Source of the DNA: Dyadobacter jejuensis
GTDB taxonomy: Bacteria; Bacteroidota; Bacteroidia; Cytophagales; Spirosomataceae
NCBI RefSeq assembly: GCF_003149085.1
Contig: NZ_QGDT01000008.1
Span: 62,001-126,000, forward strand
Direction of reading: 5' to 3'
Length of the DNA: 64,000 nt
The translations under genes and the position numbers were made by a program. A model generated the notes under the pieces. That model saw nothing but the letters and a program-made list of their open reading frames with translations. It was not told where the DNA came from and did no database searches. Positions within the stretch are counted from its first letter, which is position 1, and the number at the start of each line of letters is the position of its first letter. Of the stretch, positions 37,450 to 45,242 are shown in pieces.

Positions 37450-38295
37450 TTAAAAAAGCCACTTATAAAACGCCAACCCCTCCGTGGCCAGGTCATCGGC
37501 GCTGTTGGCGAGTGGGCGCCAGATGCTAGCAGCCTTAGCTAGTTCCTTAGAAGGTTGGCCGAAAGTCTCTATCACGATGGCGCCTTCATACTGGATCTCT
37601 CGTAGGGCGTCACGTAGGTCTTCCCATTCCAAATGGCCCGTACCTGGAGTGCCCCTATCGCTCTCATTACCTTGCACATGGCATAGCAGATCTTTGCCAA
37701 TCGATCGGACACTCTGGGCTATATTTTTCTCTTCTATATTGGCATGAAAGGTATCCAAAACGATTTTGAGAGAAGGGTGACCTACTTCGCCTACCAGCGC
37801 TAGGGCCTGGTCTACGGTGTTGATCATATCCGTTTCGAAGCGGTTTAAAGGTTCCAAACCCAAAACAACTCCTTCTACCCGCGCCAGTTCGGCCAATTCA
37901 TGGAGGGTTTCGACGCACCAGCTTCTTTCTCGTTCTTTTTGCTCGGCGCTCACCAGCCGTGTCTTGCCGACGGCCGAATAGAGGGGACCGCCAAAGAGTG
38001 GACTCTCCATATAAGCGGCAATGCGAATACAATCCAGAATATAGGTTTTACCGATTTCGCGAAAGTCGGGGTTGGTACTAGAAATATCACGCTCAGCACC
38101 GAAGGCTCCACTGATGGTAACTTTCAAATCCAGCTCCCTGGCTGCCAGGCGCACGCTTTTCCAATCGATTAGAGAGGGGTCTTCTACCGCAATTTCGATC
38201 AGATCGTAACCCATGGCTTTTACCTTCTTAAGCAAAGGAAGCTGAGCGGTAGAAAAAGGAGAAGCCCAAACGAAGGTACTAATACCAAATATCAT
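37450..38295 (-). CDS. TIM-barrel sugar isomerase/epimerase (D-tagatose/D-psicose 3-epimerase-like)
   Basis: 281 aa from ATG 38295 (MIFGISTFVWASPF); a TTG 12 nt upstream is less likely. The AP-endonuclease-2 fold has the metal ligands of the DTE/DPE family: Glu in GLEPLNRFETD, Asp in IVLDTFHANIEEKN, His in CHVQGNESDRGTPGTGHLEW and Glu in AIVIETFG. It probably epimerises or isomerises a keto-sugar made by the neighbouring oxidoreductases. It is the last gene of a minus-strand cluster with Gfo/Idh/MocA and ThuA genes. There is no signal peptide, so it is cytoplasmic. Confidence 0.9.
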   Translation of the reverse strand: MIFGISTFVWASPFSTAQLPLLKKVKAMGYDLIEIAVEDPSLIDWKSVRLAARELDLKVTISGAFGAERDISSTNPDFREIGKTYILDCIRIAAYMESPLFGGPLYSAVGKTRLVSAEQKERERSWCVETLHELAELARVEGVVLGLEPLNRFETDMINTVDQALALVGEVGHPSLKIVLDTFHANIEEKNIAQSVRSIGKDLLCHVQGNESDRGTPGTGHLEWEDLRDALREIQYEGAIVIETFGQPSKELAKAASIWRPLANSADDLATEGLAFYKWLF

Positions 38296-38370
38296 AACAC
38301 AAGTCAATTATTCGCCAAAGGCGAATGAAGGGCCCACCTCAATAACTTGGAGGCGGGCCCTGTAAATAAT

Positions 38371-39489
38371 TTATAGTCCGAAGGTAGGCACCTCTACACG
38401 CTCCCCACCTTTCATGGCCGATTCATGGGCACAGATACCCGCACAAGTATAGTTGGCCGCCAACGCAGCGTCCACCGCCGAGTCACGCCCCTCTATAATG
38501 GCCGCAACAAACTCTTGCACCAAATGAGGATGCGAGCCTCCATGCCCGGCTCCTTGCAAGAAAGACACATGATTGGGGTCATCGATTTTCTCCCTTTTGG
38601 TAAAATGTTTGATGGGCTCTATCAGCAATTCATCGGTATCGGGCACATCGGTTCTGACGGCATTCTCACCTCCATCGAACACCACATGCTGCTCATCCTG
38701 CAGTTGTTCCCATTCGAAGGACATTTTGGTACCGTACACATCATAGCTCTCCCGGTACTGGCGAACGACGTCGAAGAGAGAGCGGGTTGCTTCTGCCACC
38801 ACATCCGAGTCTTTTAGCTTGAAGGTGGCCGTTTCTACCGCAAACGGAGAGCCATAACGACTGGTGAGGTCCTCAGAGAGCCTGCCAGAACCGTGGCATA
38901 CCACCGACTCCGCCACGGTATTATTGATCTTCAACAAGGGGGAAATGGCATGCGTACCATTGAGCATTGGGGGGTAGCCCTTCCAATATTCTCCCCAGCC
39001 CTCCATACTCATGTCCTGAATATGCGAGCCGCGTACAAACTGAATCTTCCCTAGCGCTCCTGACTCCGCTTTTTTAAGGCCAAATAAGAATTCACGCGTA
39101 TAAAGCGCCGTCTCCATCATCATGTACACTTTGTTAGCTCGGCGCTTAGCCTCCACAATAGCCTCACAGTCGGCTACCGTCATGGCCATGGGAATGGTAC
39201 AGGCCGTATGCTTACCGGCATTTAAGGAGGCCAAGGTCATACGGGCATGCTCGGGGACGGGCGTCACGATATGAATGGCATCAATATCGTCTCGTAAAGG
39301 GACGTCTTCAAAATGCTCAAAAACGAGATTTGGGTCTAGGTCAAACTTCTTCGTCAGTTCTTCACGTGTCTGCCGATTTCTGGTACATATCCCTACCGCC
39401 TTTATATGGGGATGACTCTGATAAATAGGGATAAATTCCTTGCCGAAACCCATTCCTACTATTACCACCGTTATTTGTTTCTGATTCAT
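38371..39489 (-). CDS. Gfo/Idh/MocA-family oxidoreductase with a TIP in place of EKP
   Basis: 372 aa. The N-terminal Rossmann fold binds NAD(P) (VVIVGMGFGKEFIPIY). The position of the usual catalytic EKP motif reads GKHTACTIPMAMTVADCE, so the conserved Lys is replaced by Ile. The C-terminal alpha/beta domain follows (YWKGYPPMLNGTHAISPLLKI, with a His, and SFLQGAGHGGSHPHLVQEFV). It probably acts on a sugar or sugar acid in the cytoplasm, with catalysis by other residues, or is a non-oxidising relative. It lies 75 bp upstream of the isomerase gene and 63 bp downstream of the ThuA gene. Confidence 0.9.
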   Translation of the reverse strand: MNQKQITVVIVGMGFGKEFIPIYQSHPHIKAVGICTRNRQTREELTKKFDLDPNLVFEHFEDVPLRDDIDAIHIVTPVPEHARMTLASLNAGKHTACTIPMAMTVADCEAIVEAKRRANKVYMMMETALYTREFLFGLKKAESGALGKIQFVRGSHIQDMSMEGWGEYWKGYPPMLNGTHAISPLLKINNTVAESVVCHGSGRLSEDLTSRYGSPFAVETATFKLKDSDVVAEATRSLFDVVRQYRESYDVYGTKMSFEWEQLQDEQHVVFDGGENAVRTDVPDTDELLIEPIKHFTKREKIDDPNHVSFLQGAGHGGSHPHLVQEFVAAIIEGRDSAVDAALAANYTCAGICAHESAMKGGERVEVPTFGL

Positions 39490-39552
39490 ACTCTTTTAAT
39501 AGATTGTATAATATAATTCATTCCTTAGCTTCAAGACACCCGCTTGGGGGAC

Positions 39553-40287
39553 CTATTTTGACACCCACTTCACCGCATTCCTAATAAGGCTTTGATAGGC
39601 CGGCAAGCTATGTGAACCGGCATCATGGCCTAAGGCTATGCCCAAAATTCTCCCCTTTCCATATTGGACTTCAAAAACACTCGGAAAAACGGCATCTGAT
39701 TGCGTAGACTTAGCCGTTGCCAGCACCTTGATGGGCGAACCTTCTGGATCCGATTTGAAATAATAGAGCTCATCATCGAGCTCAAAAACGGCTGGCACAC
39801 CTTTCATTACCGGGTGGCTTGGGGCGGTGATGCTCACATCAAAGGGGCCATATTTGTTGTGCCCCCGAGCCCCACCTCCTACCAAATTTTTATTGTATTC
39901 GGGCCAATCGGCCCAGTTGTACCAAAGGGCCGGATGTGCCAATACCACCCCTTTTCCCGCCTGCGAAAAGGCCATAATTGCTTTTCGTATCGTTTTATCC
40001 TCAATAGGTTGATTATTGGCCAAAAACAAGACATCAGTATCGGGTAGCAGGGTTAGTATTTGACTAGGATCCTGGGTGTAGGTTACCTTGGCCAGCTTAC
40101 CTCGCTCCAGGGTTGCCACATCTTCCTGCTTATACCAGCGATCGAAGTCATGGGAGGACCCTCCTCCCACCATCAATACCCTTATCCCTTTCTTCTTAAC
40201 AGAACTGTGGGCTTGGCCTCCAATGCTCAGAAGGAGCAATAATGATAACAAATAATACGTACTTCGCATACTTTGGTGCATTTTCAT
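39553..40287 (-). CDS. Secreted ThuA-domain protein
   Basis: About 244 aa from ATG 40287 (MKMHQSMRSTYYLL); a longer reading begins at TTG. The signal peptide ends near GGQAHSS. The ThuA (trehalose-utilisation, glutamine-amidotransferase-like) domain shows IRVLMVGGGSSHDFDRWY, DVLFLANNQPI, GKGVVLAHPALWYNW and GRILGIALGHDAGSH. It lacks a catalytic Cys at the elbow, as is usual for ThuA. It is the second ThuA domain in the cluster, since the upstream gene starts with one. A periplasmic role in carbohydrate utilisation is inferred from family and context. Confidence 0.9.
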   Translation of the reverse strand: MKMHQSMRSTYYLLSLLLLLSIGGQAHSSVKKKGIRVLMVGGGSSHDFDRWYKQEDVATLERGKLAKVTYTQDPSQILTLLPDTDVLFLANNQPIEDKTIRKAIMAFSQAGKGVVLAHPALWYNWADWPEYNKNLVGGGARGHNKYGPFDVSITAPSHPVMKGVPAVFELDDELYYFKSDPEGSPIKVLATAKSTQSDAVFPSVFEVQYGKGRILGIALGHDAGSHSLPAYQSLIRNAVKWVSK

Positions 40288-40306
40288 GAGGTAAAAATTC
40301 CGTTTC

Positions 40307-43300
40307 TTATTTGACAACCCGCAGGATACCGTTCATTCCCCGCCAATGTCCCGGGAAGGTACATACGAATGGGTAGTCGCCGGGCTCAGCCGGAACTGTA
40401 AACTCTAAGGTTACCGTCTCTCCAGAGTTCACCAATTTGGTAGAGAAAAGCACCTCAGGAATGTCGGGGACATAGTATCGCTGAGCGGCCTGTGGATCGG
40501 TAAGTAGGGCATCGGCAGCCTTTCCCACGGTTTCCAAAGTACCTGGACGGGCAATCAGCATATTATGCTGCATCCCATCGGGATTTTCAAGAATAATGGC
40601 CACCTTTTGTCCGGCCTTTACTTTTATCAATGTTTTAGAATACTGCAACATCTCGGGCACCACCGACAGCTCGATCACTTCCACATCGGTGGTGGGCTTA
40701 AAGGTCGATTTCTTAATGACGGTTACTGGACTTTGGCTAACTTCGGGCCTATTGAGCATGAGCTTGGCCTTTTGAAAACTCCCCCTAAAGGAAAACTTGT
40801 CGGGATAAGCCCCAATTTTAGTCTCTCGATCCTCCCCACTCCTTACTGTCTCCGGCAAAGGAGCGCGAAACAAACCATGCGTATTTCCTGTAGCCGCCAA
40901 CTCCCCGTCAATCTCCAGGGTCAGCTTACCAGAATTGTCTAAGCGAGCCAGTACCTCAAATTTTTCGGGCAGGTCGGCATCAGATTGCACCTTGGTCTGC
41001 ATCCCGTGCTGGTTTACCTGTACTACCACCCTCCCATTGGCAATGTAGAGGGCATAGCCCGCTGTGGCATCTCCCTGTCCCATAATAAAGCCCTCTAGCT
41101 CATAGTCTTGATCTTTGGTAATGAGGACCGACAGTGCAATCTCCTTGCCTGTAACGTCGGGTGCAAACTGCATGGTGGTTCTGCGTCCCAAATGATATAC
41201 TTCCTGACGCAAGGAGTTACGGATTTTTTCTGCAAATGCCGTCGGGCTGTTATCCCTTATGGCGGCAGCCAAAAACCCCTCTTCCTGTGCTATGGCCGCA
41301 GCTAGGAGGGCCTTGGCTATCCACGGATCCGCTGCATTTTCTTCTACTTTCGTGGCATTATAAAGCGCTTCTCCTATGGCCGGATCGGCCGGGTAATGGA
41401 TCAGGCTCACTAGGGCCGCCAGCCGGGTATTCAGATCCGTATCTTTAAGCAAAGGCACCATCGCATCAAAACTTTGGCGGTTTCTTGGCAATACGTCCAC
41501 TGCCGCTTTCCGAACTCCCGCTGCCGGGTGCTTCAAGGCCTGCACTACCACACGAACGGCCTCTGGGTGGCTGCCATCCAGCATACCCAGGCCATGCAAG
41601 GTCCATAATGCGTGCACGGCTGGACTATTTAACCCAATGGAATCCACGGCCTTATCCCCAATTATTTGATATAAGACGGGGGCCACCGACCGATCCCCCG
41701 ATTCGACCAATAGCCTTTGGGCGGTCATCCTCCAGAACATATTGTCGTTTCGGAGGGCGGCTAAAAGCCCAGGTTTGTCCTCTATCGACAGCCTTGGCTG
41801 AGGTTTCTTCACCGCCTTTTTGTAAACGACCCTGTACACTCTCCCGTGATTGGTATCGCGCATCTGGCTTTCGAAGGCATTTCCCTGTCCATGAGGCTGC
41901 TCTGTAAACGGAAGGATAAACTCTGAAGGCGACTGACGCGGAACGAATACGTTGTGCTGTATGATAAAGTTATACCAATCGGCCACCCAAACGGCTCCAT
42001 CGGGCCCCACTTCGGCATGCACCGGCCCAAACCATTCGTCGGAGCTGGCCATTAGGTTCCATCCATCCGATTCCTTAAAGCCGGCTCCATCTTTTTCGAT
42101 AATGGCATGATGAACAAGCCGAACGGTAGGCTCCGACACAAAGGCCACCCGGTTCCAGTAGGACTTGGGGTAGTCGCGTGCCGTATAAAAATGATGTCCT
42201 GAGGCGGCGGTAAAGCCTCCTACCACATCCACTTGGCGCAAATTGGGCGTCATAGCATGCGCATCGTAATGTCCGTCAATTTTTTGCACAGACTGAATTT
42301 CCTTCTCTTCCCCCTCAAGCCGCCTTTGCATATATCGCGCTGGCATGGAGTAAAAAGCACTATGGGTATTATTGGCCGTCGATAGGAACACGTTATTGTC
42401 TTCGGTGAAGCCTAATCCCCAGGTATTATTGCTGGTATTGCCCAAAAAGGCAAAATCGGAGCCGTCGGGATTAAAATGATAGACTCCCTGAGGAAATTTC
42501 AGTTTCTGCCCATCGACTACCCCGTCGAACCCAGAGTAGCCATTGACTCCCCATATCTTATTATCGAAGCCATATTGCAGATGCGAAGGACCGGCATGGG
42601 TATCGTTTTTACCCCACCCGGTCATAATCACCCGTCGGACGTCGGCCACGTCATCCCCATTGGTATCCTTTAAAAAAACAAAATCGGGCGCCATAGAGAC
42701 GATCACCCCGCCCTGAGAGAATACCATGCTCGTGGGGATATTGAGCCCATCGGCAAAAACGGTAAATTTATCGGCCTTGCCATCGCCATCGGTATCTTCG
42801 CAGATTTTGATGCGGTCGTTGGCCTGCCCATCGGTCTCCTTAAAGGTGTTGGGGTAGTCCACCGACTCCACTACCCAAAGCCGACCCCTTTCATCCCAAG
42901 CCATAGAAATGGGGTTTTGAATGTCGGGTTCTGCTGCAAAAAGCTGGATTTCGAAATCGGCCGGCACTTGAATTAACTTGCTCGATTGGGCTGGAGAAAG
43001 AGCGACCTGTTCTTGGGGTACTACATGGCGCTGGGTAAACCCTGCGATGGTATCGGACTCGTAAATATCGGGATCTGGAATGTCTAAGGCCGCAATTTGT
43101 TCGGACACTCTGTCACCAATCGCCCAGAGGACGCCGTTACGTACCAAATTCAAAAAACCAATATTGGTCCAGGTTTTGTCTTCATGGCCATAGGCCGTGT
43201 AAAACACCCGCCCCTTACCTTGGGTGCGTACCCAAGTATAAGGCTCATGATGGGTACCATCGACCCGCTCACCCAATATCAGGTTATCGGGGTTGAGTCG

Positions 43301-43831
43301 TTGATGTACATAGGTTTCATCCCAGGTCTCGAAGGGGGTGATACCCTTCAGGACTGGGTGCTGAGGCTGTAGAATGGTATTGGCAAAGGAACCAGTACCA
43401 TGCGAGGCAAACTGCCCCCCGATAGCCGAGATATACCAATCCGAATTCCGAAAACAACCCGATGCCGAATGAATAGGGATAAGGCCTTTGCCCCCGTCTA
43501 CGAAAGCCTTGAGCGCAGCCTCCTGCTGTGGAGGTAAAGAATCGTGATTGGCATAGATAATCAGGCCATCAAATTTGGAAAGGTTCTCCGTATTGAGATC
43601 CGCCAAATCGGTGGTATAGGACATATTCACCCCACTCCGAAATAGCTTTATAGCCAGCCAAGGTGCATATTTCCCCGAGTCGTGGTGCTTGCTCTGATGC
43701 CCCAAAAAAAGCACTTCGCCTCGACGTGCTGAAGGTACCCCCTCCGACTGCCTGGTATGCTGCACCGTTTGGTGACTTTTAACACAACTTACTACGATGA
43801 CCCACAGGATCAACGCTTTCCAATATTTCAT
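40307..43831 (-). CDS. Giant lipoprotein: ThuA - PVC-type dehydrogenase propeller - HEAT - lectin-like - azurin
   Basis: 1174 aa. The N-terminal lipobox is IVVSC. A ThuA domain (about 35-250: GEVLFLGHQS, GKGLIPIHSASGCF, GRVFYTAYGHED) is followed by a six-bladed propeller of the membrane-bound dehydrogenase type (about 285-640: FEIQLFAAEPDIQNPISMAWDERGRLWVVES). HEAT-like repeats (about 690-870) and a concanavalin-like sandwich (about 890-1030) come next. The C-terminus is a cupredoxin: His1089 (GMQHNML), Cys1157, His1162 and Met1166 give the azurin C-x4-H-x3-M copper site. No CxxCH is present, although relatives usually end in a heme c. Probably a surface or periplasmic sugar oxidase that passes electrons through copper. 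Confidence 0.92.
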   Translation of the reverse strand: MKYWKALILWVIVVSCVKSHQTVQHTRQSEGVPSARRGEVLFLGHQSKHHDSGKYAPWLAIKLFRSGVNMSYTTDLADLNTENLSKFDGLIIYANHDSLPPQQEAALKAFVDGGKGLIPIHSASGCFRNSDWYISAIGGQFASHGTGSFANTILQPQHPVLKGITPFETWDETYVHQRLNPDNLILGERVDGTHHEPYTWVRTQGKGRVFYTAYGHEDKTWTNIGFLNLVRNGVLWAIGDRVSEQIAALDIPDPDIYESDTIAGFTQRHVVPQEQVALSPAQSSKLIQVPADFEIQLFAAEPDIQNPISMAWDERGRLWVVESVDYPNTFKETDGQANDRIKICEDTDGDGKADKFTVFADGLNIPTSMVFSQGGVIVSMAPDFVFLKDTNGDDVADVRRVIMTGWGKNDTHAGPSHLQYGFDNKIWGVNGYSGFDGVVDGQKLKFPQGVYHFNPDGSDFAFLGNTSNNTWGLGFTEDNNVFLSTANNTHSAFYSMPARYMQRRLEGEEKEIQSVQKIDGHYDAHAMTPNLRQVDVVGGFTAASGHHFYTARDYPKSYWNRVAFVSEPTVRLVHHAIIEKDGAGFKESDGWNLMASSDEWFGPVHAEVGPDGAVWVADWYNFIIQHNVFVPRQSPSEFILPFTEQPHGQGNAFESQMRDTNHGRVYRVVYKKAVKKPQPRLSIEDKPGLLAALRNDNMFWRMTAQRLLVESGDRSVAPVLYQIIGDKAVDSIGLNSPAVHALWTLHGLGMLDGSHPEAVRVVVQALKHPAAGVRKAAVDVLPRNRQSFDAMVPLLKDTDLNTRLAALVSLIHYPADPAIGEALYNATKVEENAADPWIAKALLAAAIAQEEGFLAAAIRDNSPTAFAEKIRNSLRQEVYHLGRRTTMQFAPDVTGKEIALSVLITKDQDYELEGFIMGQGDATAGYALYIANGRVVVQVNQHGMQTKVQSDADLPEKFEVLARLDNSGKLTLEIDGELAATGNTHGLFRAPLPETVRSGEDRETKIGAYPDKFSFRGSFQKAKLMLNRPEVSQSPVTVIKKSTFKPTTDVEVIELSVVPEMLQYSKTLIKVKAGQKVAIILENPDGMQHNMLIARPGTLETVGKAADALLTDPQAAQRYYVPDIPEVLFSTKLVNSGETVTLEFTVPAEPGDYPFVCTFPGHWRGMNGILRVVK

Positions 43832-44155
43832 ATTTACTTACTTTATCTAAAAAAAACGTTAGGTAATTCTTAACACAGAATAGTATTCTATTCTCCAAGT
43901 CCAACGACTCGACGTATGGCCCTTGGGAGAACATCAGCCCTTAGGCATGGATGAATTTAGGCCGCGAAAATTACTTCAATCAGCCCCTATAACGGAACCC
44001 TTAGCTCGTTTAAATACCCCAGCATATGGCCCTAAAGTAGCCTTTACCCTCCCACCGAACAATAACGCTATAGTATACACGTAACCCACCCAGCCGATAC
44101 CCGATCGACCTGTCGATACACGCTGATACTTCAAATATTCAGGAAAACCTGCCTT
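43832..44155. other. Intergenic region upstream of the giant redox gene
   Basis: 324 bp. It contains the palindrome at 43877-43894. On the minus strand the frame of the upstream FecR-like gene stays open after its TGA for about 60 codons, to TGA at 43978-43976, with a hydrophobic stretch GIGWVGYVYTIALLFGG. This may be the lost rest of that gene or chance. Nothing else seen. Confidence 0.5.
43877..43894. promoter_or_regulatory. 18-bp operator candidate AGAATAGTATTCTATTCT (copy 1)
   Basis: Perfect 7-4-7 inverted repeat AGAATAG-TATT-CTATTCT, 46-63 bp upstream of the giant redox gene. It matches 16 of 18 positions of the element at 45168-45185 upstream of the sigma gene. Confidence 0.65.
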
Positions 44156-44431
44156 TCACTTCATTTTACCTTTTACCACCTCCCACATTTTGCTACTTTG
44201 CTCGGCGCTGGGTTTGTGACGCCCCGTATCCACAGCCAGTAGCAATACATATTCACGGGCAGATGCTATTAAACCCGTCGATTCCGGAAACTGCACCTGA
44301 TAGTCATGCCAATAGCGATCCTGTATCGTATCCGGATTAAGTACCCAATCGATAAACTTGTCGTGCCGTATCAGCTCAGTAAGGGTAAAGGGTACTGCTT
44401 TCATCTGGTTTGCCTTTCTGGTGCCATTCAT
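44156..44431 (-). CDS. FecR-like protein reduced to its N-terminal (sigma-binding) domain
   Basis: 91 aa. The sequence LIRHDKFIDWVLNPDTIQDRYWHDYQVQFPESTGLIASAREYVLLL matches the pattern of the N-terminal cytoplasmic domain of Bacteroidota FecR anti-sigma factors. A TGA follows MWEVVKGKMK, exactly where the membrane helix and periplasmic FecR domain normally begin. It lies 62 bp downstream of an ECF sigma gene, the usual FecR place. In E. coli the isolated FecR N-terminal domain promotes FecI activity, so this short form may be a constitutive sigma activator or a simple cytoplasmic anti-sigma factor. Truncation by mutation is also possible, since the frame stays open after the stop. Confidence 0.7.
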   Translation of the reverse strand: MNGTRKANQMKAVPFTLTELIRHDKFIDWVLNPDTIQDRYWHDYQVQFPESTGLIASAREYVLLLAVDTGRHKPSAEQSSKMWEVVKGKMK

Positions 44432-44493
44432 ATACTAAGAGTCGGGAAATCGGTAAACGACCCCTTCAATGCATGCGTATTTCGAATAAAATT

Positions 44494-45114
44494 TTAAACA
44501 TTCAGGAGGAGAGCCAAGCACCACAAGGTTAGGTGTGCCAATTCTTGAGCCAATCTCATATGGGTCAAGGCTTTATATAAGAAATTTCGAACCGACTTCT
44601 GGCTTACTCCCATCATCTGGGCTATTTGCTCGTTGGAAAGGCCTTCGTAATACCGCAAGGTAATGGCTTCCAGCTGGCGCTGAGGAAGGGAGTTGATCAG
44701 TTTCTGCACCATTTCTTTGCGCTGACCTTCGGACTCGGCAGCGATCATAAGCTGTTCGGTATCGCCCAAAGACTGAGCCAAAAGGACTTCCTCGGGCACC
44801 GCACTCAGGTCGTCGGTGTGGCTATGCCGATCCATTCCTTTACGAATACGCCTACGCAAACAACGCAACAAGTAGTATCTGATGGACAGAACCTGTTCTG
44901 TAAGCCCTTCCCTTAGCCTCCAAATATCTATGAACACATCCTGAATGGCATCTTCCAGCAGGTCGGTCTCCGAAGTAAGCTTGCTGCCATAATTATAAAG
45001 ATGGGGATGGTACTTTTCAAATAGGAAGGTAAAGGCGGCCTCATCGCCAGAACGTACGGCCTTCCACAGCTGTGGTTCTGTTTCCCAAACTCCGAAAGGT
45101 TCTATTTTTTTCAC
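44494..45114 (-). CDS. ECF-type RNA polymerase sigma factor (Bacteroidota FecI-like)
   Basis: 206 aa. It begins with GTG; no ATG is available upstream. Region 2 is seen in GDEAAFTFLFEKYHPHLYNYGSKLTSETDLLEDAIQDVFIDIWRLRE and region 4 in INSLPQRQLEAITLRYYEGLSNEQIAQMMGVSQKSVRNFLYKALTHMR. A hydrophobic C-terminal tail (LTLWCLALLLNV) is odd for a soluble sigma factor and may contact the membrane or a partner. It is followed by the FecR-N gene. No SusC/SusD pair is adjacent, so the likely targets are the redox cluster genes, which share its upstream palindrome. Confidence 0.93.
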   Translation of the reverse strand: MKKIEPFGVWETEPQLWKAVRSGDEAAFTFLFEKYHPHLYNYGSKLTSETDLLEDAIQDVFIDIWRLREGLTEQVLSIRYYLLRCLRRRIRKGMDRHSHTDDLSAVPEEVLLAQSLGDTEQLMIAAESEGQRKEMVQKLINSLPQRQLEAITLRYYEGLSNEQIAQMMGVSQKSVRNFLYKALTHMRLAQELAHLTLWCLALLLNV

Positions 45115-45146
45115 GATAGACTAGGTGCTGCAAAATCATCAATGGT

Positions 45147-45154
45147 CAAATATA
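45147..45154 (-). promoter_or_regulatory. -7 element TATATTTG upstream of the sigma gene
   Basis: Perfect TAnnTTTG match on the minus strand, 32 bp before the GTG start. The shared 18-bp palindrome occupies the place of the -33 box, 13 bp upstream. Confidence 0.45.
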
Positions 45155-45167
45155 ATAATTTTTCATT

Positions 45168-45185
45168 GGAATGGTATTCTATTCT
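45168..45185. promoter_or_regulatory. 18-bp operator candidate GGAATGGTATTCTATTCT (copy 2)
   Basis: 16 of 18 positions identical to the perfect palindrome at 43877-43894, with the left half-site degenerate. It sits 54-71 bp upstream of the sigma gene and overlaps the expected -33 region of its promoter. Confidence 0.65.
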
Positions 45186-45242
45186 TACACCGAAGTCGGG
45201 AGGGGAATAGCCTTTTGCACTATTCCCCAGTCGTAATCGACC

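Noticed and set aside
40307-43831. Heme c in the propeller dehydrogenase
   Set aside because: Searched for CxxCH because relatives carry it; none is present, and the C-terminus is a cupredoxin instead.
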